Positions 1 through 9,141 of a stretch of 24,107 bases of DNA are shown here, piece after piece. The position numbers and the translations under genes are program-made. This DNA comes from Zoopage sp. CT-All (taxonomy: Eukaryota > Zoopagomycota > Zoopagomycetes > Zoopagales > Zoopagaceae), in assembly GCA_004114245.1 (NCBI GenBank), contig QZWS01000123.1, positions 1 through 24,107 on the forward strand. Reading direction: 5' to 3'. The notes under the pieces were generated by a model. It saw only the letters and a list, made by a program, of their open reading frames with translations, did no database searches and had not been told where the DNA came from. Each line of letters starts with the position of its first letter. Positions within the stretch are counted from its first letter, which is position 1.

Positions 1-995
1 TTGTGAGGGCTCCAAGGTGGATCTGATGAAGCTGGTATGTATTGGGACCAACACTGGTATTGGTCGGATAAAGAAAAAAAGACTACCATGAGAATTATCT
101 GGCTAACCCTCACAGGTATAGCTTCTCCTTCTCCAGCAATTCAATCTAGTGCTCTTGTAGCAGTTAGTGCTATTCAGCCTGCTATACTACTATTTGAGTA
201 AGTGTTTTGATATAGCAACATATTGGTTGACAGTCTCTAGTACTCTAGCCACTGCAATATCCCAATGAAGCCTTTTCCTCTGTAACACTTGGTGCCTACT
301 ACTGGCACTAGTTATTATGACGGAATGCTCAGGAGGGTCAATGACAAAGAAGGATGTATTTGTGTTGACTTGACAGAGAGAAAGAGACTACCAAGTCAGG
401 CCCGGCTTTGCTGGCTATACTCCAGAGGCCACGTAGCCTGATCATTACACTAGTGGCCACCAAGGTGTCCAAGCCAGCTGTGGAGTATACAGTCAATTGA
501 TTGTACCCAATTTCTACCACCAACTCCATCTTGCCATCTGCCTCATCTAGTTATCACTGCCACTCAGCCATTTTCACCTATTAGTAGTATTAGCATATAA
601 TAAATATAGTAGAATTTACCGCAGCTTCCTTGGCCTCCTCCACCAATAGTACAGCCACCTTGTCAGTCTCAGTATATGATTTTGCTGTGGTGCCCACATG
701 GTACAAGCAGTCAAGAATAGAAAAAATACATTACCTTTGTGTCCCACTGACTCCGGTTGCCACCATCTCCCACCCCCTGCGCCTGTCTCAGGTGTGTGCT
801 TCACGTTCTGACACACAGGAACATCACTTGCCACTCCTGTCAACACTAATGCCTTCTTCATCTTCTTCTCTGCTACCTCCATCAGTCACTTAGGCTAATC
901 ATTGCATGCCTGCCCTATCACCTCTACATCATGCAAATACTTGAGCTGTGCAGCAACTATTTCAAACTGTGGCAATACACCTAGTAGCCAAAGAT

Positions 996-1302
996 GTGCT
1001 TAATAATACCAGGACACATTCAGTAGTAGCATATTGTATTCAGAATTCCATTTCTTGCACTTTATCCAGAGCTCTGAGGTCTCCAAGGTGCTTGTGTCCT
1101 GGGAAACTGTCTCAAGTATGGATGTGCTCTGGCAGCCACTTCAACTGCAGCACAGGGGCTAAAATTGGTATCTACAAATAGCTTAACATCTTGTATATCA
1201 GAAAAATGGGAGTTTGACACATGTGAGAGGCAAGGGGGAGCAGTGGAGCAGAGCGGAGGCGGGGGTTGAGGGCAGTCGATTCCGATAGTTAGCGGAATGG
1301 CC
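996..1302 (-). repeat. Inverted repeat, left arm (partner 23276-23582)
   Basis: The reverse complement of this 307-nt block aligns without gaps to 23276-23582. I count five substitutions, about 98 percent identity, which points to recent copies or recent homogenisation. No intact ORF is shared: the frames in both copies carry stops. Confidence 0.9.
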
Positions 1303-1394
1303 ACTAATTGAGCGGCCGCTCCGATGAGGCGAGTGGGCCAGCTATCGGAGAGTTAACGGAATGGCTATCGGAATGGTGGTGCGCAAATTCTCTA
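1269..1394 (-). repeat. Terminal part of the element with subterminal short repeats
   Basis: Read on the minus strand from 1394 inward, the end begins TAGAGAATTTGCGC. It then carries two near-identical 15-mers, GCCATTCCGTTAACT and GCCATTCCGCTAACT, plus repeated CCGATAG/CTATCGG words and the perfect 12-bp palindrome GAGCGGCCGCTC (1310-1321). Clustered short direct and inverted words just inside an element end are typical of transposase binding regions. The right copy has lost one of the two 15-mers within a 32-bp difference and has a decayed palindrome. Confidence 0.6.
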
Positions 1395-1606
1395 CTGCAT
1401 ATGCAACGTGCTGCAGCACACCATTTGGGATGTGCCAGTAGCATATTGAGCAGGGGTCCAAAAGGCTTTGCCAGTAGTATTCAGTGAATTGCAAGCCTAG
1501 CGAAACACATTGCACACAAGAAGCAAAAAATACACTCACAATACGTCAACATACTGCATCAAACACTTGAAAGAACAAACAAAAACACAGAAATGCACCG
1601 CCGGCT

Positions 1607-3508
1607 TCAGCTCCATCCAACGCTGCTCGATTCCAGCTGCATGCGCCGAATCTGTTCTTGCAGCTCCTCAATACGCGATGACTGGTCTTGAACAACAGAC
1701 TGCATCGTTTGGATGTACTCGACACTGCGACACAGTATTTCGCCCTTGTTTGGCCGCGGCAGCAATCCACTGCTTCCATTGGGACTGGCTGGCCCACCGC
1801 CACCGGTGCCGTCATCGCTGCCCATATTACTTGCCGACGTGCTGCCTCCAGTTTGATGTGCTCGCGGTGTGCCGCCTTCGCCGACGGCGGAATAAAAGGG
1901 CTCGACCAGACGACCAAGTTCCTGGATCTTATCATTTATGAGGTCTCGTCGGCGTCGTTCCACAAGGTTGTGTGATTCGCGGCGCCGGCGGCGCTTGTCA
2001 AACATCAATCGTGCTTGTGCTTCAGCGTCCTCAGCGAGTGACGTTGATGCATTGCCGCTGGCGGTCGAGAATCCTTGATGACTGAGCGAATGCTGCATCG
2101 CCAGTGGCGACGTAAAGCTCATTGTCTGGGCCCGCCCTGCCGGTCTTCCCGAAGCAGCGGCGACCGTAGAGCTGAGCACCACACTTGCAGAGGGTCCAGT
2201 GGACGCAGAGTTAGTGGTGTTGCGACGAGAGCGCGCGGCGCGCCCAATGGTGCTACGGCCCTGCTGTGCCTGAGCGTCGGCACCGGAAATGCTTCGGAAA
2301 TGCGTCGAATGGCCGCCGCCGGGTCTGCTAACACCATCAGGCGTGGTTGGATCGGACACAGCCTGGGACCGAGATCCCGACATGGCACCGAGGCGATGCA
2401 GCAGGCCAGGGTCGATGCCGTGATGCTGCTGCAGCGCGGCAACATAGGCGGACAATCCCACGACATCCATACCACGTATAGTGGCACTATGGTCAAGGGA
2501 GGAGGATACATAATCGTTGGCGTGGGATGAGGCAAGACCAGAAAAGGTGCCGGACGGAAAGCCGGGCGCACTGCGAATGGAAGACGGCTCCGAGGTGAGT
2601 GCGGATCCTGGCGAGCCATAGTCGAATAGGGCGGGATCGTGACTGGACCAGGTCGGATGCCGAAGAGTCATCTGCGCGGTGGACTCGGCCATTGAGGCAG
2701 ACAAGGCGTATTGCTCCATCGCTGCCGAGCGACCATCGCTTTGTCGCTGCTGAAGCCACGGCCGAGCGTCGGATTTGGCCGAGACATTGGTTGGAGCCGC
2801 GACATAGCCCATATCGTGGTCATCATCCAATGAATCATCGCGTATAAACCGGGATGCATCAAACTCCTCATTGTCACTGTACTGCTGGTGCGGGTACACG
2901 ACGTTGGCCTCGGCGAGGGTACGCGTCAGCAGCGAATTGGAAGATACTCTGCGCTGGCGGTGATCAACCTTGGCGCCAACCGCACCCGGGCTTGAGGGAT
3001 TGTTTGCAGTCGTCGTGGCAGGACTCTGTCCGAGCGCAACGGAAGGCTTTCCAAACGTCCCGTTTGATCGCGTCGGTGCATTCGGAGAGGATAATTCAAA
3101 GGAGCGCGTCGAGGCCCTGCGAGCGGGAATCGGCTGAACGGCGGAGGAGAATGACATGAATTCGGGCTCGTCGCGCGGGGTATGCCCCACAAACACATCG
3201 TTGAGCGCCACGGTCGTGCTCTGGGCGCCAGCCGCTCTGGCCGCCGCCTCATCCAACATCCACTGGTTCTGCTGCTGCTGGTAGTGCTGGTTGCTGGAGT
3301 AGGCGGTGGCGGAAAACGAGGTGGTGAGGACGGAGACGGGCGAGAAGGCGGCGGGCAAGGCGCTGGAGGATGGGGTCGACCCGGCGGATCCAGCCACCCC
3401 ACCGCCATTGGGAGAGCCCGGGCCGCCACGCACGTCGTTTGAGTCTCTCCGTCTGCTTGCACGGATAGTGGCGGTGTCGAGTGGCTCGTCGTGTGCACGA
3501 GAGAGCAT
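1607..3508 (-). CDS. bHLH-zipper transcription factor with an expanded loop
   Basis: This is a 633-residue nuclear DNA-binding protein read as one exon. Most of it is Ser/Ala/Gly-rich and probably disordered. Near the C-terminus is a basic helix-loop-helix. The basic region (about 505-521) contains ESHNLVERRRRD with His513, Glu517 and Arg521, the triad used by class B bHLH proteins to contact CACGTG E-boxes. Helix 1 contains INDKIQELG. The loop is about 50 residues of Gly/Ser/Asn-rich sequence, far above the usual 6-20. Helix 2 (about 587-604) starts NKGEILCRSVEYIQ and runs into a short zipper-like heptad stretch to about 626. The start is the first ATG after an upstream in-frame stop at 3635-3637; the open frame extends to 3559 without an ATG. 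It resembles fungal Rtg3/USF-like factors, but target genes cannot be read from sequence. Confidence 0.85.
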   Translation of the reverse strand: MLSRAHDEPLDTATIRASRRRDSNDVRGGPGSPNGGGVAGSAGSTPSSSALPAAFSPVSVLTTSFSATAYSSNQHYQQQQNQWMLDEAAARAAGAQSTTVALNDVFVGHTPRDEPEFMSFSSAVQPIPARRASTRSFELSSPNAPTRSNGTFGKPSVALGQSPATTTANNPSSPGAVGAKVDHRQRRVSSNSLLTRTLAEANVVYPHQQYSDNEEFDASRFIRDDSLDDDHDMGYVAAPTNVSAKSDARPWLQQRQSDGRSAAMEQYALSASMAESTAQMTLRHPTWSSHDPALFDYGSPGSALTSEPSSIRSAPGFPSGTFSGLASSHANDYVSSSLDHSATIRGMDVVGLSAYVAALQQHHGIDPGLLHRLGAMSGSRSQAVSDPTTPDGVSRPGGGHSTHFRSISGADAQAQQGRSTIGRAARSRRNTTNSASTGPSASVVLSSTVAAASGRPAGRAQTMSFTSPLAMQHSLSHQGFSTASGNASTSLAEDAEAQARLMFDKRRRRRESHNLVERRRRDLINDKIQELGRLVEPFYSAVGEGGTPRAHQTGGSTSASNMGSDDGTGGGGPASPNGSSGLLPRPNKGEILCRSVEYIQTMQSVVQDQSSRIEELQEQIRRMQLESSSVGWS

Positions 3509-3947
3509 GTGGGAAGCGAGTGTCGCCGAGCGGAATGGGAGATTTCCGAAAGCGGCCAACCTCGGCTGCCAAGCTGGCTGACCAAGAGGATGAACGAAGC
3601 GTCGGCTGTGGGCGCTGCACAGGAGGCGTACTGTTCATCTTGGACATGTATATCTGCGGTGTGACTACTTTCGGCAGTGTGCTTTGCAAAGCAATGCTCT
3701 ATGATGGTTTCTGAAGATGCTTATCATTTGAATGGTCAGCTGAATGGCAGTGTCCTGGAGCATGACTGCAGTTGCCAATATTGGGGGTGTATTGCGGTGT
3801 GTTTGTATAGTCTTAGACGAGAGCAGGTGCTGATATATGCGAAAGAGTTTACTTATGATTGCTCCCTGAGGGAATCGCAATCAGCGCTACTAATCACCAG
3901 CTTGACGACTCGCCATCGACTCACATCCTCCCGGGCACTTGACACAT
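3509..3947. promoter_or_regulatory. Intergenic region upstream of the bHLH gene
   Basis: These 439 bp lie between the bHLH start codon and the stop of the next minus-strand gene. I find no supported ORF, RNA gene or repeat. The region should hold the bHLH promoter and 5' leader as well as the 3' end of the nuclease-fold gene. An in-frame open stretch without ATG (3509-3634) could be 5' leader or part of a spliced upstream exon. Confidence 0.4.
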
Positions 3948-5030
3948 CTAGCCTGTTGATATCCGCAACTCATTCTCAGCAGGGGTGAAAAAACGGTCGT
4001 TCATAGCCGCCGCTTTGCTCCTTTTCAGCTCTACGGCATAGCACCTCATGCTCCACAGATAATTGAGGATCAGCTTCCTCTCCTCGGGCACAGAGATATG
4101 CAGGCCTCTCTTTCCGGGGTACTTGAATACCTCGATGTCTTCGTTGGGCGCACCTCCGAACAGCTTGTTCCGGTAGGAGGTTGCCATTCTCATCGAGTAG
4201 AAGTAGAACTCTTCGCCTCGGATTTTGACCCCCATCATTCTCTCGGGATATGTTTCATTCATTAGTTCAGCATTTTCCTGGTACGCTGCAATCATGCAAG
4301 ATGCGAGCCGGATGTCCCCCGTACTTTCGTCTGCCTCGTGCTTGTTCTCATGCACAACCAATAGGATGTCGGTCTCTCTCCTCACATTTTTATTGACATT
4401 TGCTTTAAATTCCTTATCCCCTATGGTGAGCCTAAGAGTGAAAGGTGACATGCTGAGCCTTCTGCCGTCGTCGCATTTGACGGCCTTCATGAGATCGGTT
4501 GCCATGTTGTTGATCAACATCTCTTCTCCGGGAATATTGGCCTCTTGTTCGTTGACCATAGTCACGATGCTCAGTTTGTTAAGGAACGAGCATGCTGCAT
4601 CACTTATCTCTGGATGCTTTGCCGAATTGAAGCAGAAGATATGGGGGGGACCGATTCCATCGAGATACAAATCTGTGACTGAGGTTGGAGGCGGTTGAGT
4701 TGCTTTCCGTATTCCCATCGCGTCTGAGAATGATTCTTTGTCGATAATCTGGATTCTTAGTCCGCTTCCCTCTACGTGATCGAACAATTTAACGGAGCGC
4801 TTAAACTCGAGCCAGTTGCCATCCACTTTGCTAGAATAGGCGCGAGAATCCCAAGCATTGATAATCCTTGTGGTGCCTGAGCTGTACATCGTTTTCCGGT
4901 GCTGTCCCGGGAGTGCATTTCTCGCGCGGACCGAAATACAGCATTTGCGAAGCGTACGGAACATGCTGCTCGTGGTGCCCCCACTTGCCTTGACTGTGTC
5001 TTTTCTGAACCGCCACACCTCGCCGCCCAT
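3948..5030 (-). CDS. PD-(D/E)XK nuclease-like fold protein, fungal family of unknown role
   Basis: The intronless frame encodes up to 360 residues. I see a likely restriction-endonuclease-like core: helix Glu169/Glu170, then Asp221 at the end of a strand, DILLVVHENK, giving D-x6-E-x-K (Asp221, Glu228, Lys230), followed by a helix with MIAAYQEN (Gln251). The layout matches fungal hypothetical proteins with a strand ending LLVVxExK and a helix AIAAxQxN, related to nuclease-fold domains seen in some Crinkler-type proteins. Family placement is from memory and activity is inferred. The ATG at 5030 leaves only 23 bp to the divergent SCP160 start. Later ATGs at 4964 (MFRTLRK) and 4889 (MYSSGTT) are equally plausible and would leave room for a promoter. 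Base composition looks lower in GC than the neighbours, consistent with a lineage-specific or expanded family. Confidence 0.6.
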   Translation of the reverse strand: MGGEVWRFRKDTVKASGGTTSSMFRTLRKCCISVRARNALPGQHRKTMYSSGTTRIINAWDSRAYSSKVDGNWLEFKRSVKLFDHVEGSGLRIQIIDKESFSDAMGIRKATQPPPTSVTDLYLDGIGPPHIFCFNSAKHPEISDAACSFLNKLSIVTMVNEQEANIPGEEMLINNMATDLMKAVKCDDGRRLSMSPFTLRLTIGDKEFKANVNKNVRRETDILLVVHENKHEADESTGDIRLASCMIAAYQENAELMNETYPERMMGVKIRGEEFYFYSMRMATSYRNKLFGGAPNEDIEVFKYPGKRGLHISVPEERKLILNYLWSMRCYAVELKRSKAAAMNDRFFTPAENELRISTG

Positions 5031-5053
5031 CTGGCTCTTACGCGCTCATTCAA
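5031..5053. promoter_or_regulatory. 23-bp gap between divergent start codons
   Basis: Only 23 bp separate the most distal ATG of the nuclease-fold gene (minus) from the SCP160 ATG (plus). A shared promoter must therefore extend into one of the predicted coding regions, which supports a later start (4964 or 4889) for the minus-strand gene. Confidence 0.35.
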
Positions 5054-8000
5054 ATGGACGCAAACACACTGGCTGCGCTCCACGCAACAGACTTCCCGCA
5101 AATCGACGGCAGCGAAGCGCAGGCGACCGCGGCAGAGCTGGACGAGTCCGCATTCCCCTCGCTGGCCTCCTCGGCCTCCGCGCCCCTCGGTGCTGCCGCC
5201 GCCCCGGGACGCACGCACATGCCCCAGACGCCGCTGCGGACGGCCGCAAAAGCGTCGTCGAGAGCTTCTTCGGGAGGCGGCGGCGCCGCGCTGCTGGTGA
5301 CGGAAATTGTGGACGTTCCCAACGCGAACCTCCTCATCCATCAACGGCGCATCGTTCCCGCCGATGTCGCTCGCTCGGCGCAGGCCAAATCCGGCGTCTC
5401 CCTCATCGACGTCAGCACGTCGAAGCGCGCCAACACGATCACGTTCGTTGTGAAGGGCTCGAGGGAGGCCGTGGCCCGTGCCCGGCGCGAAATCGTGTCC
5501 GCGTTGTCGGTGAAGGTCACCACCTCGGTGCGCGTGCCTGCGTCTGCCGTGCGGTTTTTGATCGGAACCAAGGGGCAGACGCTTGCTGGGATTCAATCGC
5601 GCTCCGGCGCCGCGATCCAGCTTCCGCCGCGGGAAGCCAACGCAGCGGAGGACTGCAGTGTGTCCATCACGGGCGACGCGGAATCGTGCGCGCGTGCGCG
5701 TGCTGAGATCCTCCGCATTGTCGATGATAAGGTTTCGGTGCAGCGTGTGACAGTGCGCGTCGCTGCCATTGGCGCAAGATGGTGGGCATTCATGGACCCG
5801 GTGGTGGAGTCGCTCCGCCAGCAGGGCGTCGTCACCCCCCGCATCAGTGTCAATGTCCCGCGCCCCTCATGGATCATTCCCAGTCCTGCTGAGGACGATA
5901 CTATCGCCTCGGGCGACGCCATCACAGTGACTGGCGGCAAGGGGCAAGTCGACGCCGTTGTACGCGAGCTTGTCGCTGCCCACGCGCACATGTCTCGTAC
6001 CCACAAGACCCTTCTCGTGCAGGTCCAGAAACGCCAGCACCGGTACCTCCTGCTCCGTGACCCCGAAACGCGCATGATCCCGCTAATGACAATCCTTGAG
6101 GACACTGGATGCCATGTTCAGGTCGCCCCGGCAGCATCCTCCCGTGACGAGTCCGTTCTCATTCGTGGACCCGAACCCCAGCTACTTGGCGCCTTGGATC
6201 GTGTCATGCAGGTTGCTTCAACCTTTAAGCATGTGCGCGTCGACCTCACTGCGATTCATCGCGCGGCGCCCTTCCCCGAGCATCACGCGCGCAACGTCTT
6301 CCGTTATCTTGTTGCCACCGGTCTTCTCCGCTCCATCGAGGCGGATCATCGCGTGGAGTTTTCCCTCGTCGGATACGATGCCGGTTCCATCGTGCCACCA
6401 CCAACTGGCATTCTTCTCCTTGAGCTTTCCGGCCGCTCGTCCCAGGATTTGGATGCAGCCGCTAACCGTTTGATTGCCACGGCTAGTCGGCTGGCCCCGT
6501 ATCACGTCGATGTCGTCCATATTCCAGGCGTCGCTACATCGCGTATACTATCACCCAACTCACGTCGATTGACACATATCCGCAACCAGTGCGGCGTCTA
6601 CGTCCTTGCCTCCGATGAAGGTTGTATATTGAACGACAAGACTGAGCTTTTGCGCCCATTATCGGGCGGAAACGCTGACGAAATCGTTCTTGTATTTGAA
6701 TGTCTTCCTACTGCCTACGCCGCCATGAACGGCACCAGCACCGATCCGACTAGCAGCCGGTTTTTGCACAACCTTCGTATGCCTGCACCATCTCCGCTCG
6801 TCTCGTCGCAACATCTCGTTGGCGCACGGACAGCACTGTTGCATGCTGTTCGTGAATCAGCATCCCACGCCATGGAGAAGCTGGAAATTTCTGCTGCAGA
6901 TCAAGCGAGCCTGCTGAGCTCAGATCGCTCCTCTCTCCGTCCCGAGCTCTGTCCAGAAAACGACGAGTGCGTCGTCTTGCTCAGCAGCATTCAGAAGCCA
7001 TCCACGACTCCCTTGGACGCCAATCAGATATTCTTGCGCGGCCCAGCTCGTGACATCGCTGCCATCAAGGAGCGCATTCTCGCAGCTGTCGACGTTGCTC
7101 GCCAAGATGAGCTCTTGCGCAACTACTCCGAAGCGTTTACCATCAAGCCCATCGCGTTGCCCCACATCATTGGCAAAGGCGGAGCAGGCCTGAAACGGAT
7201 TGGGGACAAGTTCAATGTAGCTGTTGATCTCGATGCTCCGGGCAAGGACGGTAAAGGCAAGAACGCCGCAGCAGGAGAGGAACAGCCGGCCACAGTCAGC
7301 ATCCGTGGTTACAAGGATGACGTTCGCGCAGCCCGACAGCATATTGCCGACCTGTCAGCATCACTGGTGTGCCCTGCAATTCCAGCACTTTGACGTGACT
7401 AACAGCTCATGCAGGTCGACCAAGTCAGCATCACCCTCAATGTACCACTTCGCTTTCACAGCGCACTCATTGGTCCCGGAGGTCGGTTTGTTCGTCGGCT
7501 TGAGGACAAGCATAACGTGCGCATCCTCTTCCCCAAGGCTCCCACACACGGTCACGATGACGACGAATCGGACGATGCCGATCGTGATGTGTCCCGAAAT
7601 CAGAGCCCCGACGATGTAGTCATCCGCGGCGGGCGTGTTGGCGTAAATGCTGCCAAGGCTGAAATTGTCGAGGTGGTGGAGTATGAGGTATGCCGCCTTG
7701 TCGATAATTTTGCTACTGACGACATGGCTACTAGAAAGCACTGGGGTATACCGAGACCTTTGAGATCCCTCACAGCACTCTCCGTCATGTTGTTGGCAAG
7801 GGCGGGTCTCGCATCAACGAGATCAAGGACGAGCACAATGTTCGCATTGACATTGAGCGCAAGGCTGGCGATGGCCAGCGCCAAGAGGACGATTCCTCTG
7901 ATGGTGACAAACCGACAGGATCTGCACCAAGATCCACTCGTGTCACCGTCCGGGGAAGCAAAGACGCGGTTAAAAAGGCCAGAGAAGCCATCCTGACTGT

Positions 8001-9039
8001 AGTTGACGAGCAAGAGTCGATCGTCACCCTGACAATGACAATTCCCAGCAAGTACCACAAATATCTTATTGGTCCTGGAGGTCAGCGAATTCGCGATATT
8101 CAAACCAGCGCGCTTGGCGAATTTATTGCTGGCATGGTTATCTTTCCGCGCATTCGCGCTGGTGAGAGCGAGGCCAGCAATCGTGTTACATTGAAGGGTG
8201 AACGCGAGAAGGTGCACACGCTTCGCGACCATCTCCTCCAAATTGTCGAGGAGCAAGATAAAATGATAACTATTGTTGTGTCTGTTCCTGGCGAGGACCG
8301 ACCAGCAATCATCGGCCGCAATGCTCAAGGACTCCGCGATCTTCAAAGCCAGCATAGCGTTGAGATTGACATTTCCAAGGATCGCGAGCTAGCAAACGAA
8401 TTCAAGGTCCGTGGGCTTCCCGAGGCCTGTGAAGCTGCTGCTGCGGAAATCCGGTCCAAGATTCGTGCCGTGGCCATGGTGAAGGTCGCAGAGAAGTTCC
8501 ATGGAGCGCTCGCTGGCACCAACGGGGTTAACTTTCGTCGGCTACGCAAAGACTTTGACGTGATAGTTGATCATCCCACCGAGGACGCCGTTTCAGAGGA
8601 TGCAAGGTCGATTGGCGACTGCAGCGATGGGAAAGTCATTCTTTGGCGGCTTCGTGGCCCTGCCGAGCGCATCACAGCCTCCATCGAATGGCTAGTAAAG
8701 CGTTTCGACGAAGCCATGCGATTTACCCACACCGAGGATCTCCTTGTCCCCTCCGAATTCCACCGCCATATCCTTGGTCGCGGCGGCGCCACGGTGCAGA
8801 ACATTCAAGCTAAAACAGGGTGTCGCATCGAGCTTCCCAGGCTAAAAGGGGGCCGATCAGCTAGCGATGTCATCGTTGTCAGCGGGTCAGAGGAAGGTGT
8901 GCAACAAGCTCGCGCAATGATTGAAGAGATCATGCATTCGGTAAACAAGCAGATTGATGGCAAGGGCCAAAGCGATAATGACGAAGACGAGGCTTTGTCG
9001 GATGACTCCATGTCCGGCTATGGTGTTGTTGAGAATTAG
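5054..9039 (+). CDS. SCP160: SCP160/vigilin multi-KH RNA-binding protein, three exons
   Basis: Exons 5054-7366, 7415-7687 and 7735-9039 join in frame to 1296 residues, close to yeast Scp160 (about 1220). Intron 1 (48 nt) has a TGACTAAC-like branch; intron 2 is 47 nt. The protein is a chain of KH domains. GxxG loops are visible at about 171 (GTKG), 707 (GKGG), 791 (GPGG), 883 (GKGG), 975 (GPGG), 1123 (GTNG) and 1210 (GRGG). Others, such as about 82-150, 225-330 and the GRNA loop near 1055, are degenerate and may be structural. The family binds mRNA and polysomes, often at the ER surface. An acidic tail (NDEDEALSDDS) ends the protein. The three exons carry continuous KH homology across both junctions, so the stop at 7391-7393 is intronic, not a truncation. 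It converges on TRAPPC12. Confidence 0.93.
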
Positions 9040-9061
9040 GTGACTAGGTGACTAAGTGACT
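9038..9061 (+). repeat. Three tandem 8-mers at the SCP160 stop codon
   Basis: AGGTGACT, AGGTGACT and AAGTGACT follow one another, starting inside the stop codon. This is a short 3' UTR microrepeat with no known function. Confidence 0.6.
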
Positions 9062-9141
9062 TTTGTGAAAAAGCACAATAATATTGGAATACAGGATTTC
9101 CAAGTTTAATTAACATAATTATGGCCTTCAAATGTAGCATG

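Larger units (their letters stand above)
1..1394 (-). mobile_element. Left copy of an unclassified repeat family, cut by the window edge
   Basis: This stretch has no gene I can support and differs in texture from the gene-dense interior: lower GC and only short broken ORFs on both strands. Parts of it recur in inverted orientation at the right end. Positions 996-1302 match 23276-23582 with 5 mismatches in 307 nt by eye. Positions 1303-1394 match 23216-23275 apart from an extra 32 bp here. Positions 1-66 match 23711-23776 with 2 mismatches. Homology stops at 1394, where the shared end reads TAGAGAATTTGCGC on the minus strand. Positions 67-995 have no partner in the right copy. I recognise no transposase or reverse transcriptase motif, so the class is open. 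A hAT-like or other TIR element is a guess from the T-A-G-A-G terminus and the subterminal repeats. Confidence 0.7.

Noticed and set aside
338-882. Minus-strand ORFs in the left repeat (63 and 88 residues)
   Set aside because: They show no recognisable transposase, integrase or reverse transcriptase motif and are absent from the right copy; they are too short to call.
1510-1941. 143-residue plus-strand ORF over the 3' end of the bHLH gene
   Set aside because: It is antisense to the conserved bHLH helices, Cys/Arg-rich and without any family likeness.
2926-3585. 219-residue minus-strand ORF overlapping the bHLH N-terminal half
   Set aside because: It is a frame shadow, rich in Pro/Arg/Ser, beginning at a non-ATG codon; the bHLH frame is longer and carries the domain.
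3948-4889. Crinkler effector with a full secretion and LXLFLAK-type header
   Set aside because: Only the nuclease-like core is suggested; no secretion signal or header motif is visible, so I call the fold only.
5054-7393. SCP160 as a 779-residue gene ending at 7393
   Set aside because: The stop lies in a 48-nt intron with a good branch site; KH domains resume in frame directly after it.
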